Shown here in pieces: positions 1 to 7,724 of a stretch of DNA of 64,000 nucleotides. The notes beneath the pieces were generated by a model. It saw only the letters and a program-made list of their open reading frames with translations, had not been told where the DNA came from and did no database searches. The translations under genes were made by a program, and so were the position numbers. Origin of the DNA: Variovorax guangxiensis (GTDB lineage: Bacteria; Pseudomonadota; Gammaproteobacteria; Burkholderiales; Burkholderiaceae_C); assembly GCF_003952165.1 (NCBI RefSeq), contig NZ_RXFT01000001.1:186001-250000 (forward strand), read 5' to 3'. Position 1 is the first letter of the stretch. Each line of letters starts with the position of its first letter.

Positions 1-486
1 CGCATGCACGATCACCGAGGAGCCGTCCGACAGCCGCACCTGGATCTGCAGACCCTGCGGCGGGCTGCTCACCTGGCCGATCTTCACGATCTCGAAGGGG
101 CGCATCGCGTCGGCGATGGCGGTCGCGAACTGCTGCGTCGAAGCCGTGTCGGGCGCCTTGCCCTGTGCGTTCCCGCCGAGCACGAAGTGGTAGTTGCGCC
201 GCTCCAGCCGCGCCAGCCAGCCCTCGCGCTCGGCGGCGGGCAGCCGGTCGAGGATGGCGACCGAGCTGGCGATGTCGCGCTCGATGCCGATCATCATCAA
301 CTCGCGCATCGCGATGCCGCGCTCGTAGCCGATGGCCATGAAGGTCAGCAGCTGCGCGATGGCCAGCCCGACGACGATGATCAGCGTCACCCGCGAGAAC
401 AGCGAGCGCGGCAGCAGGCGGCGCAGGCCCGTGGCGGGGGAGGCCGGGGCGATGTCGGCGGGAAGGCTGGCGGCGGAAGTAGGCAT
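1..486 (-). CDS. Sensor histidine kinase, N-terminal part (cut by window edge)
   Basis: Only the first 162 residues are in the window, read leftward from the ATG at 484-486. An arginine-rich start is followed by a membrane helix at about residues 28-54 (it contains VTLIIVVGLAIAQLL). Next comes what looks like the beginning of a periplasmic sensor domain. The second helix, HAMP, H-box and ATPase regions would lie outside the window, so kinase identity is inferred. The inference rests on this topology and on the OmpR-type response regulator divergently transcribed 244 bp away. Two-component partners are usually co-directional, so the head-to-head arrangement is somewhat unusual. A plain membrane protein cannot be excluded from the visible part alone. 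Confidence 0.75.
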   Translation of the reverse strand, partial: MPTSAASLPADIAPASPATGLRRLLPRSLFSRVTLIIVVGLAIAQLLTFMAIGYERGIAMRELMMIGIERDIASSVAILDRLPAAEREGWLARLERRNYHFVLGGNAQGKAPDTASTQQFATAIADAMRPFEIVKIGQVSSPPQGLQIQVRLSDGSSVIVHA

Positions 487-527
487 GGGCAGGTTTATAG
501 ACCCGCTTGCGCCTCGCGGCGCGGCGC

Positions 528-657
528 TTTGTATTCCAGTGTGTTGGGCGGCGTGGCCCGACATACAACATTACCCGCCACACCCGGGCCGCAGCCGTGG
601 CGCCGGCCGGGCAACATAGTGTGGCCGGCCCGCCCGCGGGATACACGGGAATACAAA
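528..657. promoter_or_regulatory. Widely spaced inverted repeat between the divergent kinase and regulator genes
   Basis: TTTGTATTCC at 528-537 is matched by its exact reverse complement GGAATACAAA at 648-657. One copy lies upstream of each divergent gene. Several related ATACA-containing words (for example near 560 and 640) lie between them. This is a plausible set of sites for the adjacent OmpR-type regulator, but that role is inferred. Confidence 0.35.
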
Positions 658-730
658 ACCGCCCGATCCGGCGCCCGTCCGGGCTACATTGCACCTGCCC
701 GCTTTTCCTCGGGCGCCTCGCCGCACCGCC

Positions 731-1474
731 ATGAACATCGCCAAGACCTCCGACCACATCCTCATCGTCGACGACGACCGGGAAATCCGCGAACTGCTCT
801 CCACCTACCTGGTCAAGAACGGCCTGCGCGTGGTGACGGTGCCCACGGGGCGGCACATGCGCGCGGCACTGGAGGAGTCGGGGCCCTTCGATCTCATCAT
901 CCTCGACCTGATGCTGCCGGGCGAAGACGGCCTCACGCTGTGCCGCGACCTGCGCACCGGCAAGTACAAGGCCACGCCCATCCTGATGCTCACCGCGCGA
1001 AGCGAGGAGGCCGACCGCATCCTCGGCCTGGAGATGGGCGCCGACGACTACCTGGCCAAGCCGTTTTCCGCGCGCGAGCTGCTGGCGCGCATCCGCTCGG
1101 TGCTGCGCCGCACGCGCATGCTGCCGCCGAACATGCGCTCCACCGAGTCGGCCTCGAGGCTGGCCTTCGGCGACTGGCAGGTCGATACCACCGCGCGCAA
1201 CCTGATCGACGACAGCGGCGTGATGGTGGCGCTCAGCGGCGCGGAGTACCGGCTGCTGATGGTGTTCCTCGACCATCCCCAGAAGGTGCTGAGCCGCGAC
1301 CAGCTGCTGAGCCTCACCCAGGGCCGCGAGGCCGAACTCTTCGAGCGCTCCATCGACCTGCTGGTGAGCCGCCTGCGCCAGCGTCTGCGCGACGATGCGC
1401 GCGAGCCGCGCTACATCAAGACGGTGCGCAGCGAGGGCTACGTCTTCTCATCGGCCGTTGAAGCGCTGGACTGA
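731..1474 (+). CDS. OmpR-family response regulator
   Basis: A 247-residue two-domain regulator. The receiver domain (about residues 9-122) has the acidic pocket D14-D16, phospho-acceptor D59 in LIILDLMLPGEDG, T88 and K110 in LAKPFSARE. The C-terminal half (about 150-245) is a winged-helix DNA-binding domain of the OmpR/PhoB type, ending in the usual KTVRSEGYVF strand. I chose the ATG at 731 because the open frame upstream (from 689) adds only a proline/arginine-rich tail before the conserved HILIVDDD. Its partner is probably the divergently transcribed membrane kinase at the left edge. The regulated genes are unknown; autoregulation through the repeats at 528-657 is possible. Confidence 0.95.
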   Translation: MNIAKTSDHILIVDDDREIRELLSTYLVKNGLRVVTVPTGRHMRAALEESGPFDLIILDLMLPGEDGLTLCRDLRTGKYKATPILMLTARSEEADRILGLEMGADDYLAKPFSARELLARIRSVLRRTRMLPPNMRSTESASRLAFGDWQVDTTARNLIDDSGVMVALSGAEYRLLMVFLDHPQKVLSRDQLLSLTQGREAELFERSIDLLVSRLRQRLRDDAREPRYIKTVRSEGYVFSSAVEALD

Positions 1475-1503
1475 GCCGCAAGCCGCGGGCCTAAACTCGC
1501 GAA

Positions 1504-1761
1504 ATGATCAAGCCACTGTTCCTCCCGGCGGGCGCGCTTCTTTCGCTTCTGCTGGTCACCGCGTGTGCCCAGCCCGAGCCACCCCGGCCCGCGCCGCCGC
1601 CGGTCGGCATGGCGAACCCGGCGTCGGTCTACTGCAAGAGCCTCGGGGGCAAGACGCTCCTCAGGTCGAACGACAAGGGGCAGTACGGCATCTGCGAGCT
1701 TCCGGATGGCAGGCAGATCGAGGAGTGGGAGCTCTACCGCCGGAATCATCCAGCGAAGTAG
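1504..1761 (+). CDS. Small DUF333-family lipoprotein
   Basis: An 85-residue protein with a lipoprotein signal peptide. The hydrophobic core ALLSLLLVTA is followed by lipobox cysteine C21. After a proline-rich linker comes the DUF333 signature: ANPASVYC, then GG, then YGICELPDGRQIEEW and LYRR near the C-terminus. Family members are small secreted or membrane-anchored proteins, sometimes labelled putative hemolysin, with no established function. It starts 29 bp after the response regulator and is co-directional, so it may be cotranscribed with it. No clear Shine-Dalgarno sequence is visible. Length and motif spacing are normal for the family. Confidence 0.85.
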   Translation: MIKPLFLPAGALLSLLLVTACAQPEPPRPAPPPVGMANPASVYCKSLGGKTLLRSNDKGQYGICELPDGRQIEEWELYRRNHPAK

Positions 1762-1774
1762 GGCGGTTTCAGCC

Positions 1775-1900
1775 TCACTTCGACGGCTTGCGCGAGCCGT
1801 CTTCCCGTCTGGACGAGATGCATTGGCAGCTCACCGGATTGCGGATTTCATGCGCGACGCCGCCCGCGAAGAAGAGCAGGGCGAGCCAGAGTTTCTTCAT
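1775..1900 (-). CDS. Small putative secreted peptide, unknown
   Basis: A 41-residue reading frame that begins MKKLWLALLFFAGGVAHE, a convincing short signal-peptide-like start, followed by a polar tail with two cysteines (SCQC). It lies 20 bp downstream of the TlpA-like gene on the same strand, so it could be the last gene of that transcript. I do not recognise the family. The lysine-plus-hydrophobic start argues for a real small gene, but at this length chance cannot be excluded. Confidence 0.35.
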   Translation of the reverse strand: MKKLWLALLFFAGGVAHEIRNPVSCQCISSRREDGSRKPSK

Positions 1901-1920
1901 GTCTGCTGCTCCGCGCGGCT

Positions 1921-2511
1921 TCAGGTTCCCGAAGGAGCCGCAGTGGTGGCGGCGGGCGCAGGCTCGGCCAGCAGCGCCTGGATCTTCTTCTCCGTGGTCG
2001 CGTAGCTGCCCTCGCCGAAGTGCGAGTAGACGATCTTCCCCTGCTTGTCGATCAGGTACACGGCGGGCCAGTACTGGTTCCTGAAGGCCTTCCAGGTGCC
2101 GTAGCTGTTGTCCTGCGCAACCGCGTGCCTGATCTGCAGGCGCTCGATGGCGTCCTTCACGTTCTTCGTCGACTTCTCGAAGGCGAACTCCGGCGTGTGC
2201 ACGCCGACCACCACCAGGCCCTTGTCCTTGTACTTCTGGTTCCAGTCCTTCACGTAGGGAAGGTGGTTCAGGCAGTTGATGCAGGTGTAGGTCCAGAAGT
2301 CGACCAGCACCACCTTGCCGCGCAGCTCGCTGAGCTTGAGCGGCTGCGAATTGAGCCAGTTGTCGATGTTCTGGAATTCGGGCGCCGGCGCCGCCTCGCT
2401 GGCGGGAATGTCGCCGCCGAACGGCGATGGAGCGGCGAAGGTCAGCGTGAGGGCGGCCGCCGAGGCGGCGATGGCGACTGCGAAATAGAGGGCGGAAGAG
2501 CGAAAGCGCAT
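1921..2511 (-). CDS. TlpA/DipZ-like thioredoxin-fold protein, exported
   Basis: A 196-residue protein with an N-terminal hydrophobic segment (about residues 7-26) that should export it or anchor it in the inner membrane. A thioredoxin-like domain follows. The redox motif is WTYTCINC with C77 and C80, within the DFWTYTCINCLNHLPY context typical of the soluble domain of DipZ and related redoxins rather than of classic TlpA. The cis-proline region (NQYWPAVYLID) is present. Such proteins reduce disulfides in the periplasm, for example during cytochrome c maturation or oxidative defence. No cytochrome genes are nearby, so its partner is unknown. The C-terminus is an alanine/proline tail. Confidence 0.88.
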   Translation of the reverse strand: MRFRSSALYFAVAIAASAAALTLTFAAPSPFGGDIPASEAAPAPEFQNIDNWLNSQPLKLSELRGKVVLVDFWTYTCINCLNHLPYVKDWNQKYKDKGLVVVGVHTPEFAFEKSTKNVKDAIERLQIRHAVAQDNSYGTWKAFRNQYWPAVYLIDKQGKIVYSHFGEGSYATTEKKIQALLAEPAPAATTAAPSGT

Positions 2512-2672
2512 GGCGGTTCCTTCGGAAGAGTGACGGACGTTCGTCTGTGAACGGAGCCGATTCTTCGCCGGGCCGCCTGCGCGCGCAGCGGATTGCGTAT
2601 TCCTCTGTATCTGCGGGACGCTGCCCGCACACTACGTTTCACACCCGTTTCACACTCCGCCGGGCGCGAGGG

Positions 2673-3632
2673 TCAATCGACCCTGATGTTGCGCGCGCGG
2701 ACCAGCGCGCTCACCCTGCCGGTTTCGTCCTTCACGAACTTAGCGAAGGCCTCCGGCGTGGTGCCGGCCGGTTCCAGGCCGAGCTGCAGCAGCTTCTGGT
2801 TCACTGCGGGGGCGTTGACGGCGGCCTGCACCGCCTTGCCCAGCTTCTGCACGATATCGGCCGGCGTGCCCTTGGGCAGGAACACGCCGTTCCACTCGAC
2901 CACGTTGTAGCCCGGCAGGCCCGACTCGGCCAGCGTCGGCACATCGGGCAACCCCGGCACGCGCTTGCTGGAGCTCACGCCCAGCGCGCGCAGCTTGCCG
3001 CTCTTCACGTAGCTCAGCGTAGAGGCCACGTTGCCGAAGTAGGCCGACACCTGCTCGCCCATCACGTCGGTCAGCGCGGGCGCGCCGCCCTTGTAGGGCA
3101 CGTGCATCAGGTTGATCTTCGCCTGCTCGTTCAGCGCCTCGCCCGCCAGGTGCGAGCCGGTGCCGCCGCCCGCAGACGCGAAGCTCAGCGTGCCCGGGTT
3201 CTTGCGCGCGTAGTCGATGAACTCCGGCACCGTCTTGTAGGGCGCAGTCGCGGGCACGACCAGGATCTGCGGCGCGGTGGCCACCAGCGACACCGGAATG
3301 AAGTCCTTCGCCGCGTCGAAGGGCAGCTTGCGCAGCGAGGGGTTCACCGAGAACGCCGAGGCGTCGTACAGCACGGTGTAGCCGTCTGCCGCGGCCTTGG
3401 CCACGTTGTCGGCACCGATCACGCCGCCCGCGCCCGGCTTGTTGTCGATCACGATCTGCTGGCCCAGCGCGGCGCTCATCTGCTGCGCGACGATGCGCGC
3501 CGTGTTGTCGGCGCCGCCGCCTGCGGCATACGGCACTACCATGCGGATGGGCTTGTCGGGCCAGGCGGCCCAGCCAAGCAGGGGAACGGCGCAGGCCAGG
3601 GCGGCGATGGATTTCAGGAGTCGCTTCTTCAT
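2673..3632 (-). CDS. Bug/TctC-family periplasmic solute-binding protein
   Basis: A 319-residue protein starting MKKRLLKS with a signal peptide cleaved near WAAWPDKP. The PDKPIRMVVPYAAGG start and the motifs KPGAGGVIG and HVPYKGGAP mark the tripartite-tricarboxylate-transporter receptor family. These proteins bind small carboxylates or other organics in the periplasm. I chose the ATG at 3630-3632 because the open frame upstream overlaps the preceding gene and lacks signal-peptide character. It is the last gene of a leftward operon with a LigI-like amidohydrolase, CaiB transferase, another Bug protein and a CitE-like lyase. Its ligand is therefore probably an organic acid. No TctA/TctB membrane partners are in the window. 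Confidence 0.93.
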   Translation of the reverse strand: MKKRLLKSIAALACAVPLLGWAAWPDKPIRMVVPYAAGGGADNTARIVAQQMSAALGQQIVIDNKPGAGGVIGADNVAKAAADGYTVLYDASAFSVNPSLRKLPFDAAKDFIPVSLVATAPQILVVPATAPYKTVPEFIDYARKNPGTLSFASAGGGTGSHLAGEALNEQAKINLMHVPYKGGAPALTDVMGEQVSAYFGNVASTLSYVKSGKLRALGVSSSKRVPGLPDVPTLAESGLPGYNVVEWNGVFLPKGTPADIVQKLGKAVQAAVNAPAVNQKLLQLGLEPAGTTPEAFAKFVKDETGRVSALVRARNIRVD

Positions 3633-3655
3633 CTCGATGTCTCGGGTCTTGGGGT

Positions 3656-4534
3656 TCAGGAAAAGTCGTAGAGCCGTGCCGGGTTGTCGACGAGCACGCG
3701 ATGGCGCGCGGCCTCGTCGGGCACCCAGCGGCCCAGCAGGTCGAAGAGCTGCGCGTCGTCGGGCTTGGCCGTGCGCTCCGTCGGGTGGGGCCAGTCGCTG
3801 CCCCATACGACCCGCTCGGGCGCCTGCGTCGCCCAGGCCCTGGCAACGTCGATGGTGTCGGCATAGCCGCCTTCGGCGCCGGCTGCGGAGTCGAGGTAGG
3901 CGCCCGAAAGCTTGATCCAGGTGCGGCCGTTGTCGAGCAGCCGGCTCACCACCCGGTATGCGGGGTGCGAGAGCCTATCGGGCTGCGGCAGCCGCGCGAG
4001 ATGGTCGAAGACCACCGTGCAGGGCAGGCGATCGAGCAGCGCCGCATGCGCCGCGATCTGGTCGGCGCTCCAGTGCAGCTGCACGTGCCAGCCGAGCGCA
4101 TGAACGCGATGGGCCAGCGGCTCGACCATGGAGAAGTCCGTCGCCGCGTTCGTCGAGGTGTACAGCGTGAAGCGGATGCCCCGGATGCCGCCCTCGTGCA
4201 GCTGCTTCAGCTCGGCATCGCTCACCTCGGGCCGCACCACCGCCACGCCGCGCGTGCGGTGCGCGCCCAGCGCCCGGATGGCATCGAGCGTCACGCTGTT
4301 GTCGGTGCCGTGCACGCGCGGCTGCACGACGACCGTGCGCTGCGTGCCGTTGCGCTGCTGCAGCAGGCGGTAGTCGTCGGCGGTGGCGTTGTCCAGCATG
4401 GCATCGGGCGAGCCGTACATCGGAAAGCGGCGGTCGTACACGTGGATGTGCGCGTCGCATGCGCCCTCTGGCGCCGCGATGGCCGGCTTGCGCGTGCCGG
4501 CGCTGTGGGGCACGGCGATCATCTCGTCGGGCAT
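3656..4534 (-). CDS. Amidohydrolase, 2-pyrone-4,6-dicarboxylate hydrolase (LigI)-like
   Basis: A 292-residue amidohydrolase-2 family protein. It has the metal-binding start CDAHIHVYD (H29, H31) and a late WGSDWPHP motif with D247. The stretches HGTDNSVTLDAI and LHEGGIRGIRF closely resemble LigI, the metal-independent lactonase that opens 2-pyrone-4,6-dicarboxylate, a side product of gallate and protocatechuate 4,5-cleavage. Galactarolactone isomerases and other lactonases share the fold, so the substrate is not certain. The gene starts 3 bp after the CoA-transferase stop, indicating translational coupling. A gallate 4,5-cleavage operon lies about 5 kb to the right, which makes a LigI role attractive but unproven. 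Confidence 0.82.
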   Translation of the reverse strand: MPDEMIAVPHSAGTRKPAIAAPEGACDAHIHVYDRRFPMYGSPDAMLDNATADDYRLLQQRNGTQRTVVVQPRVHGTDNSVTLDAIRALGAHRTRGVAVVRPEVSDAELKQLHEGGIRGIRFTLYTSTNAATDFSMVEPLAHRVHALGWHVQLHWSADQIAAHAALLDRLPCTVVFDHLARLPQPDRLSHPAYRVVSRLLDNGRTWIKLSGAYLDSAAGAEGGYADTIDVARAWATQAPERVVWGSDWPHPTERTAKPDDAQLFDLLGRWVPDEAARHRVLVDNPARLYDFS

Positions 4535-4537
4535 TTC

Positions 4538-5719
4538 TCAGTCGTCCGCGCGTCGCCTGGCCAGTACGGCGGCCGTGTGCTGCCCCAGCGTCGGTGCGGC
4601 AAAGGGCTCGGGGCCGGGCGTGCGGCCGAAGCGCACCGGGCGGGTGAAGCCCCGGTACGAGCCCAGCGTCGGGTGCGGGAAGTTCGCCACCATGTCCTCG
4701 GCCCGCACCTGCTCGTTGTCGAACATGTCTTCCACGGTGCGGGCGGCGGAGCAGGGCACTTCCTCGCCGAAGATCTCTTCCCATTCGAGCGCGCTGCGCC
4801 CGGCCAGCGCCGCGCGCAGCTTCGGCACGATCTCGGCCGCGTGCTGCGCGCGCTTGCGCACCGAGTCGTAGCGCTCGTCGGCCGCGAGCTCGGGCAGGCC
4901 GGCCTTGGCGCACAGCGCCTGCCAGAAGTGCGGCGTGTTGGCCGAGATGTAGATGTGCCCCTCGCGCGTCGGGTGGATGCCGGTGATGCCGCCGGAGCGC
5001 ATGTCGCGCCCCACGTCCTTCGGCTCGCCCTCGGCCCACACCATGCGCGCCGACTGCATCGTGAGCGCCGAGCGCAGCAGCGACACGCCCACGAACTGGC
5101 CTTCGCCGCTCTTTTCGCGCTCGTACAGCGCCGAGGCGACGCCCGCGGCCACCAGCGCGGCCGCGTAGTAGTCCACCACAGAGCCGTAGATGATCTCGGG
5201 CGGCTCTCCGCGCTTGCCCTGCAGCGCGCACATGCCGGTCATGGTCTGCAGCACCTGGTCGTAGCCGGCCTTCTCGCGCAGCGGGCCGGTTTCGCCGTAG
5301 CCGGTGACGGCGCAGTAGATGAGCCGCGGGTTCACCGCCTTCAGCTGCTCGTAGGCGATGCCCAGCCGCGGCGGCACGCTGGGCCTGAAGTTGTGCACCA
5401 GTACGTCGGCGCCGCGCACCAGCTCCATCAGCGCGGCCAGGTCCTCGGGGTTCTTCAGGTCGAGCACCGCGCCCAGCTTGCTGCGGTTCACGCCGATGAA
5501 GGCTCGGCTCTCGGCCTCCAGCGTCGAGGGGTACTTGCGCAGGTTGTCGCCCGTGGGCGGCTCGATCTTGATGACCTCCGCACCCTGGTCGGCCAGCAGC
5601 GAGCAGCCGTACGGGCCCGCGATGTAGGCGCTCAGGTCGAGCACGCGCAGGCCGCTCAGCGGCCCGGCGGGGCCCTGGCGCTCCGGCAGGCGCGTGTTCT
5701 CAGGGGCGGTGTGGCTCAT
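4538..5719 (-). CDS. CaiB/BaiF family CoA-transferase (class III)
   Basis: A 393-residue class III CoA-transferase. These enzymes move CoA between carboxylic acids through an aspartyl-CoA thioester. The family start GLRVLDLSAYIAGPYG, the GAEVIKIE strand and the motif KAGYDQVLQ carrying the probable catalytic D154 are all present, and the length is normal. It sits between a Bug binding protein (19 bp upstream) and the LigI-like amidohydrolase (3 bp downstream). A CitE-like lyase is further upstream. The likely job is to activate the acid captured by the neighbouring binding proteins so that the lyase can cleave the CoA ester. The exact acid cannot be read from the sequence. Confidence 0.92.
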   Translation of the reverse strand: MSHTAPENTRLPERQGPAGPLSGLRVLDLSAYIAGPYGCSLLADQGAEVIKIEPPTGDNLRKYPSTLEAESRAFIGVNRSKLGAVLDLKNPEDLAALMELVRGADVLVHNFRPSVPPRLGIAYEQLKAVNPRLIYCAVTGYGETGPLREKAGYDQVLQTMTGMCALQGKRGEPPEIIYGSVVDYYAAALVAAGVASALYEREKSGEGQFVGVSLLRSALTMQSARMVWAEGEPKDVGRDMRSGGITGIHPTREGHIYISANTPHFWQALCAKAGLPELAADERYDSVRKRAQHAAEIVPKLRAALAGRSALEWEEIFGEEVPCSAARTVEDMFDNEQVRAEDMVANFPHPTLGSYRGFTRPVRFGRTPGPEPFAAPTLGQHTAAVLARRRADD

Positions 5720-5738
5720 GGGCTTTCTCTTTCCTTGC

Positions 5739-6728
5739 TCAGTCTGCGGTGATGTTCTGTTGCTTCGCCAGCTTCTTCCAGCGCTCCACGTCCTCGGCGA
5801 TGACGGTGCCGAACTGCGCCGGCGTGAGCGGCGTGGCGATGGCGCCTTCGCGCAGGAAGTTCGCTGCGATCTCGGGCTTCGACAGGATCTGGTTGACCGC
5901 GCCGTTCAGCTTCGCGACCACGTCGGCCGGCGTGCCGGCCGGGGCCAGCAGGCCCCACCAGAGTTCGAACTCGTAGCCGGGCACCGCAGTCGAAATGGGT
6001 GTGAGGTCGGGTGCGATGGGGCTCGGCTTCAGGCTCGTGATGCCGACCGCGCGCAGCTTGCCGGCGCGCACCATCGGCAGCAGCGAGGGGCCGCTGGAGA
6101 TCAGCAGCTGCGTCTGGTTGCCCACGAGATCGGTCACCGCCGGGCCCATGCCCTTGTACGGGATGTGAGCGATCTGCAGGTCGCCCACCTTGGCCTTCAG
6201 CAGCTCGGTGCCGAACTGGTTGACGCTGCCCGAGCCGGAGGACGCGTAGTTGTACTGGCCCGGCTTCGCCTTGATGGCGGCGATGAGTTCGGCCGGCGTC
6301 CTGGCGGGGAACTCGTTGTTGACCGCGACGATGAACGGCCCCTTGGCGAACATCGCCACCGGCGCGAGTCCCTTGACCGGGTCGAAGGGCAGCTTCGACT
6401 GCACCGCCGCGTTGGTCGTCATGCTCGAAGACACGGCTACCAGGGTGTAGCCGTCGGGCGCCGCCTTGGCCACCTGGCCCGTGCCGGTGTTGCCGCTCGC
6501 GCCGGGGCGGTTGTCGATGATGACCGGCTGCTTGAGCTGGTCGCCCAGCTCCTTGGCCACCTGCCGCGCGAAGGTGTCGTTGGAGCCGCCGGCCGGGTAG
6601 GGCACGACGATGGTGATGGGCTTGGAAGGGTAGGCGGCCTGCGCGAGCGCGGTGCCGCCCAGCGCGGCAAGCACGACTGTCGAGGCTGCGGCGAGCGCGC
6701 GCGGGCGAAGGAACGAGGGAATACGCAT
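5739..6728 (-). CDS. Bug/TctC-family periplasmic solute-binding protein
   Basis: A 329-residue receptor with a clear signal peptide (RALAAASTVVLAALGG, cleavage near AQAAYPSKP). Family motifs include YPSKPITIVVPYPAGG, DNRPGASGNTG, PDGYTLVAVSS and HIPYKGMGPA. It is second in the leftward lyase-to-amidohydrolase operon, 51 bp after the CitE-like gene and 19 bp before the CoA-transferase. This operon therefore has two Bug proteins, which may recognise different forms or stereoisomers of related acids, or may signal ligand presence. No membrane permease accompanies them. The start at 6728 gives a normal signal peptide. Confidence 0.93.
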   Translation of the reverse strand: MRIPSFLRPRALAAASTVVLAALGGTALAQAAYPSKPITIVVPYPAGGSNDTFARQVAKELGDQLKQPVIIDNRPGASGNTGTGQVAKAAPDGYTLVAVSSSMTTNAAVQSKLPFDPVKGLAPVAMFAKGPFIVAVNNEFPARTPAELIAAIKAKPGQYNYASSGSGSVNQFGTELLKAKVGDLQIAHIPYKGMGPAVTDLVGNQTQLLISSGPSLLPMVRAGKLRAVGITSLKPSPIAPDLTPISTAVPGYEFELWWGLLAPAGTPADVVAKLNGAVNQILSKPEIAANFLREGAIATPLTPAQFGTVIAEDVERWKKLAKQQNITAD

Positions 6729-6779
6729 CTGTCTTGTCTCCGGTTTTCTTATGGATGGGGAAGCAGGCTCAGCCTGGAA

Positions 6780-7649
6780 TCAGCCTGGCATCAGACCGAG
6801 GCTGCGCGCGCTCTCGACGATGGCGCGCGCGCGGATCACGAAGGGGATGTCGATCATCTTTCCGTCCACCACGTAGGCTCCGACGCCCTTGGCGTCGGCT
6901 TCGCGCGCCGCCTCGACCACCTTGCGGGCGTGCGCGATCTCCTCGTCGGTCGGGCGGAACACCTCGTTGGCGATGGCGATCTGGCTCGGGTGGATGCAGG
7001 TCTTGCCCAGGAAGCCGAGGTCGCGCGCCAGCTTCGCCTCGGCGCGGAAGCCTTCGGCGTCGCGGATGTCGGCGAAGGCGCTGTCGTAGGCATATAGGCC
7101 CGCCTCGCCAGCCGCGATGCGCACCGTGAACATCGCCTGGCGGATCGCGGAAGGCTCCCGGCGGGCAATGCCCAGCGGTTCGAACAGGTCGCCCAGCCCC
7201 AGCTGGAGCCCCGCCACGCGCGGATGCGCCAGCGCGAGTTCGGCGGCAATGCGCAGCGCGGCGGGCGTCTCGATGTTCAGCAGCAGTCCGATGGGCGCCT
7301 GCACGCCGTTGGCCTGCTCCGCGCGCTCGATGGCTTCGGCGGCTGCACGCACATGCGCGGGGCTCTGCGGCTTGGGCAGGTTGATGAGCTGCACGCCGGT
7401 GCGCGCGACCGCCGCAATGTCGCGCTCGAAATGCGGCGTATCCATGGCGTTGACGCGCACGATCAGCGTCTTGCGCGACGAAGCCGCGTCGCCGCTCTCG
7501 AGGAACTGGCGCACCGTCTCGCGCGCCTCGTCCTTGCGCGGCTCGGACACGGCGTCTTCCAGGTCGAGGCTGATGGCGTCCGCCTCGCCCGCGAGCGCCT
7601 TGGCGAACAGTTCGGGGCGGGTGCCGGGAACGAAGAGTTTGCTTCTCAT
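6780..7649 (-). CDS. HpcH/HpaI aldolase/citrate lyase (CitE-like) family protein
   Basis: A 289-residue TIM-barrel lyase of the CitE group, which cleaves acyl-CoA esters such as malyl-CoA or citramalyl-CoA. The expected conserved residues are visible: the LFVPGTRPE start, SLDLEDAV, R65 in IVRVNAMDT, E127 in LNIETPAAL and D154 in LGLGDLF (Mg2+ ligands E and D). CIHPSQI near the C-terminus is also typical. It is the first gene of the leftward operon and faces a LysR regulator across a 75-bp gap holding a 17-bp dyad. With the CoA-transferase downstream it would complete an activate-then-cleave route for a C4-C6 acid. No hydratase of the MaoC type is present in this operon. Confidence 0.9.
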   Translation of the reverse strand: MRSKLFVPGTRPELFAKALAGEADAISLDLEDAVSEPRKDEARETVRQFLESGDAASSRKTLIVRVNAMDTPHFERDIAAVARTGVQLINLPKPQSPAHVRAAAEAIERAEQANGVQAPIGLLLNIETPAALRIAAELALAHPRVAGLQLGLGDLFEPLGIARREPSAIRQAMFTVRIAAGEAGLYAYDSAFADIRDAEGFRAEAKLARDLGFLGKTCIHPSQIAIANEVFRPTDEEIAHARKVVEAAREADAKGVGAYVVDGKMIDIPFVIRARAIVESARSLGLMPG

Positions 7650-7694
7650 GAGGGCAGTGTCGGCAGTTCATGACAAGAGAAAAACAGCTGTTCA

Positions 7695-7711
7695 CTGCGA
7701 TCACATCGCAG
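7695..7711. promoter_or_regulatory. Dyad between LysR gene and CitE operon, probable LysR site
   Basis: CTGCGAT-CAC-ATCGCAG is a perfect 7-bp inverted repeat with a 3-bp centre. It lies in the 75-bp gap between two divergent genes, 13 bp before the LysR start codon. Its position fits an autoregulatory operator, although it is not a strict T-N11-A box. Confidence 0.5.
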
Positions 7712-7724
7712 AAAATCTATCTTC

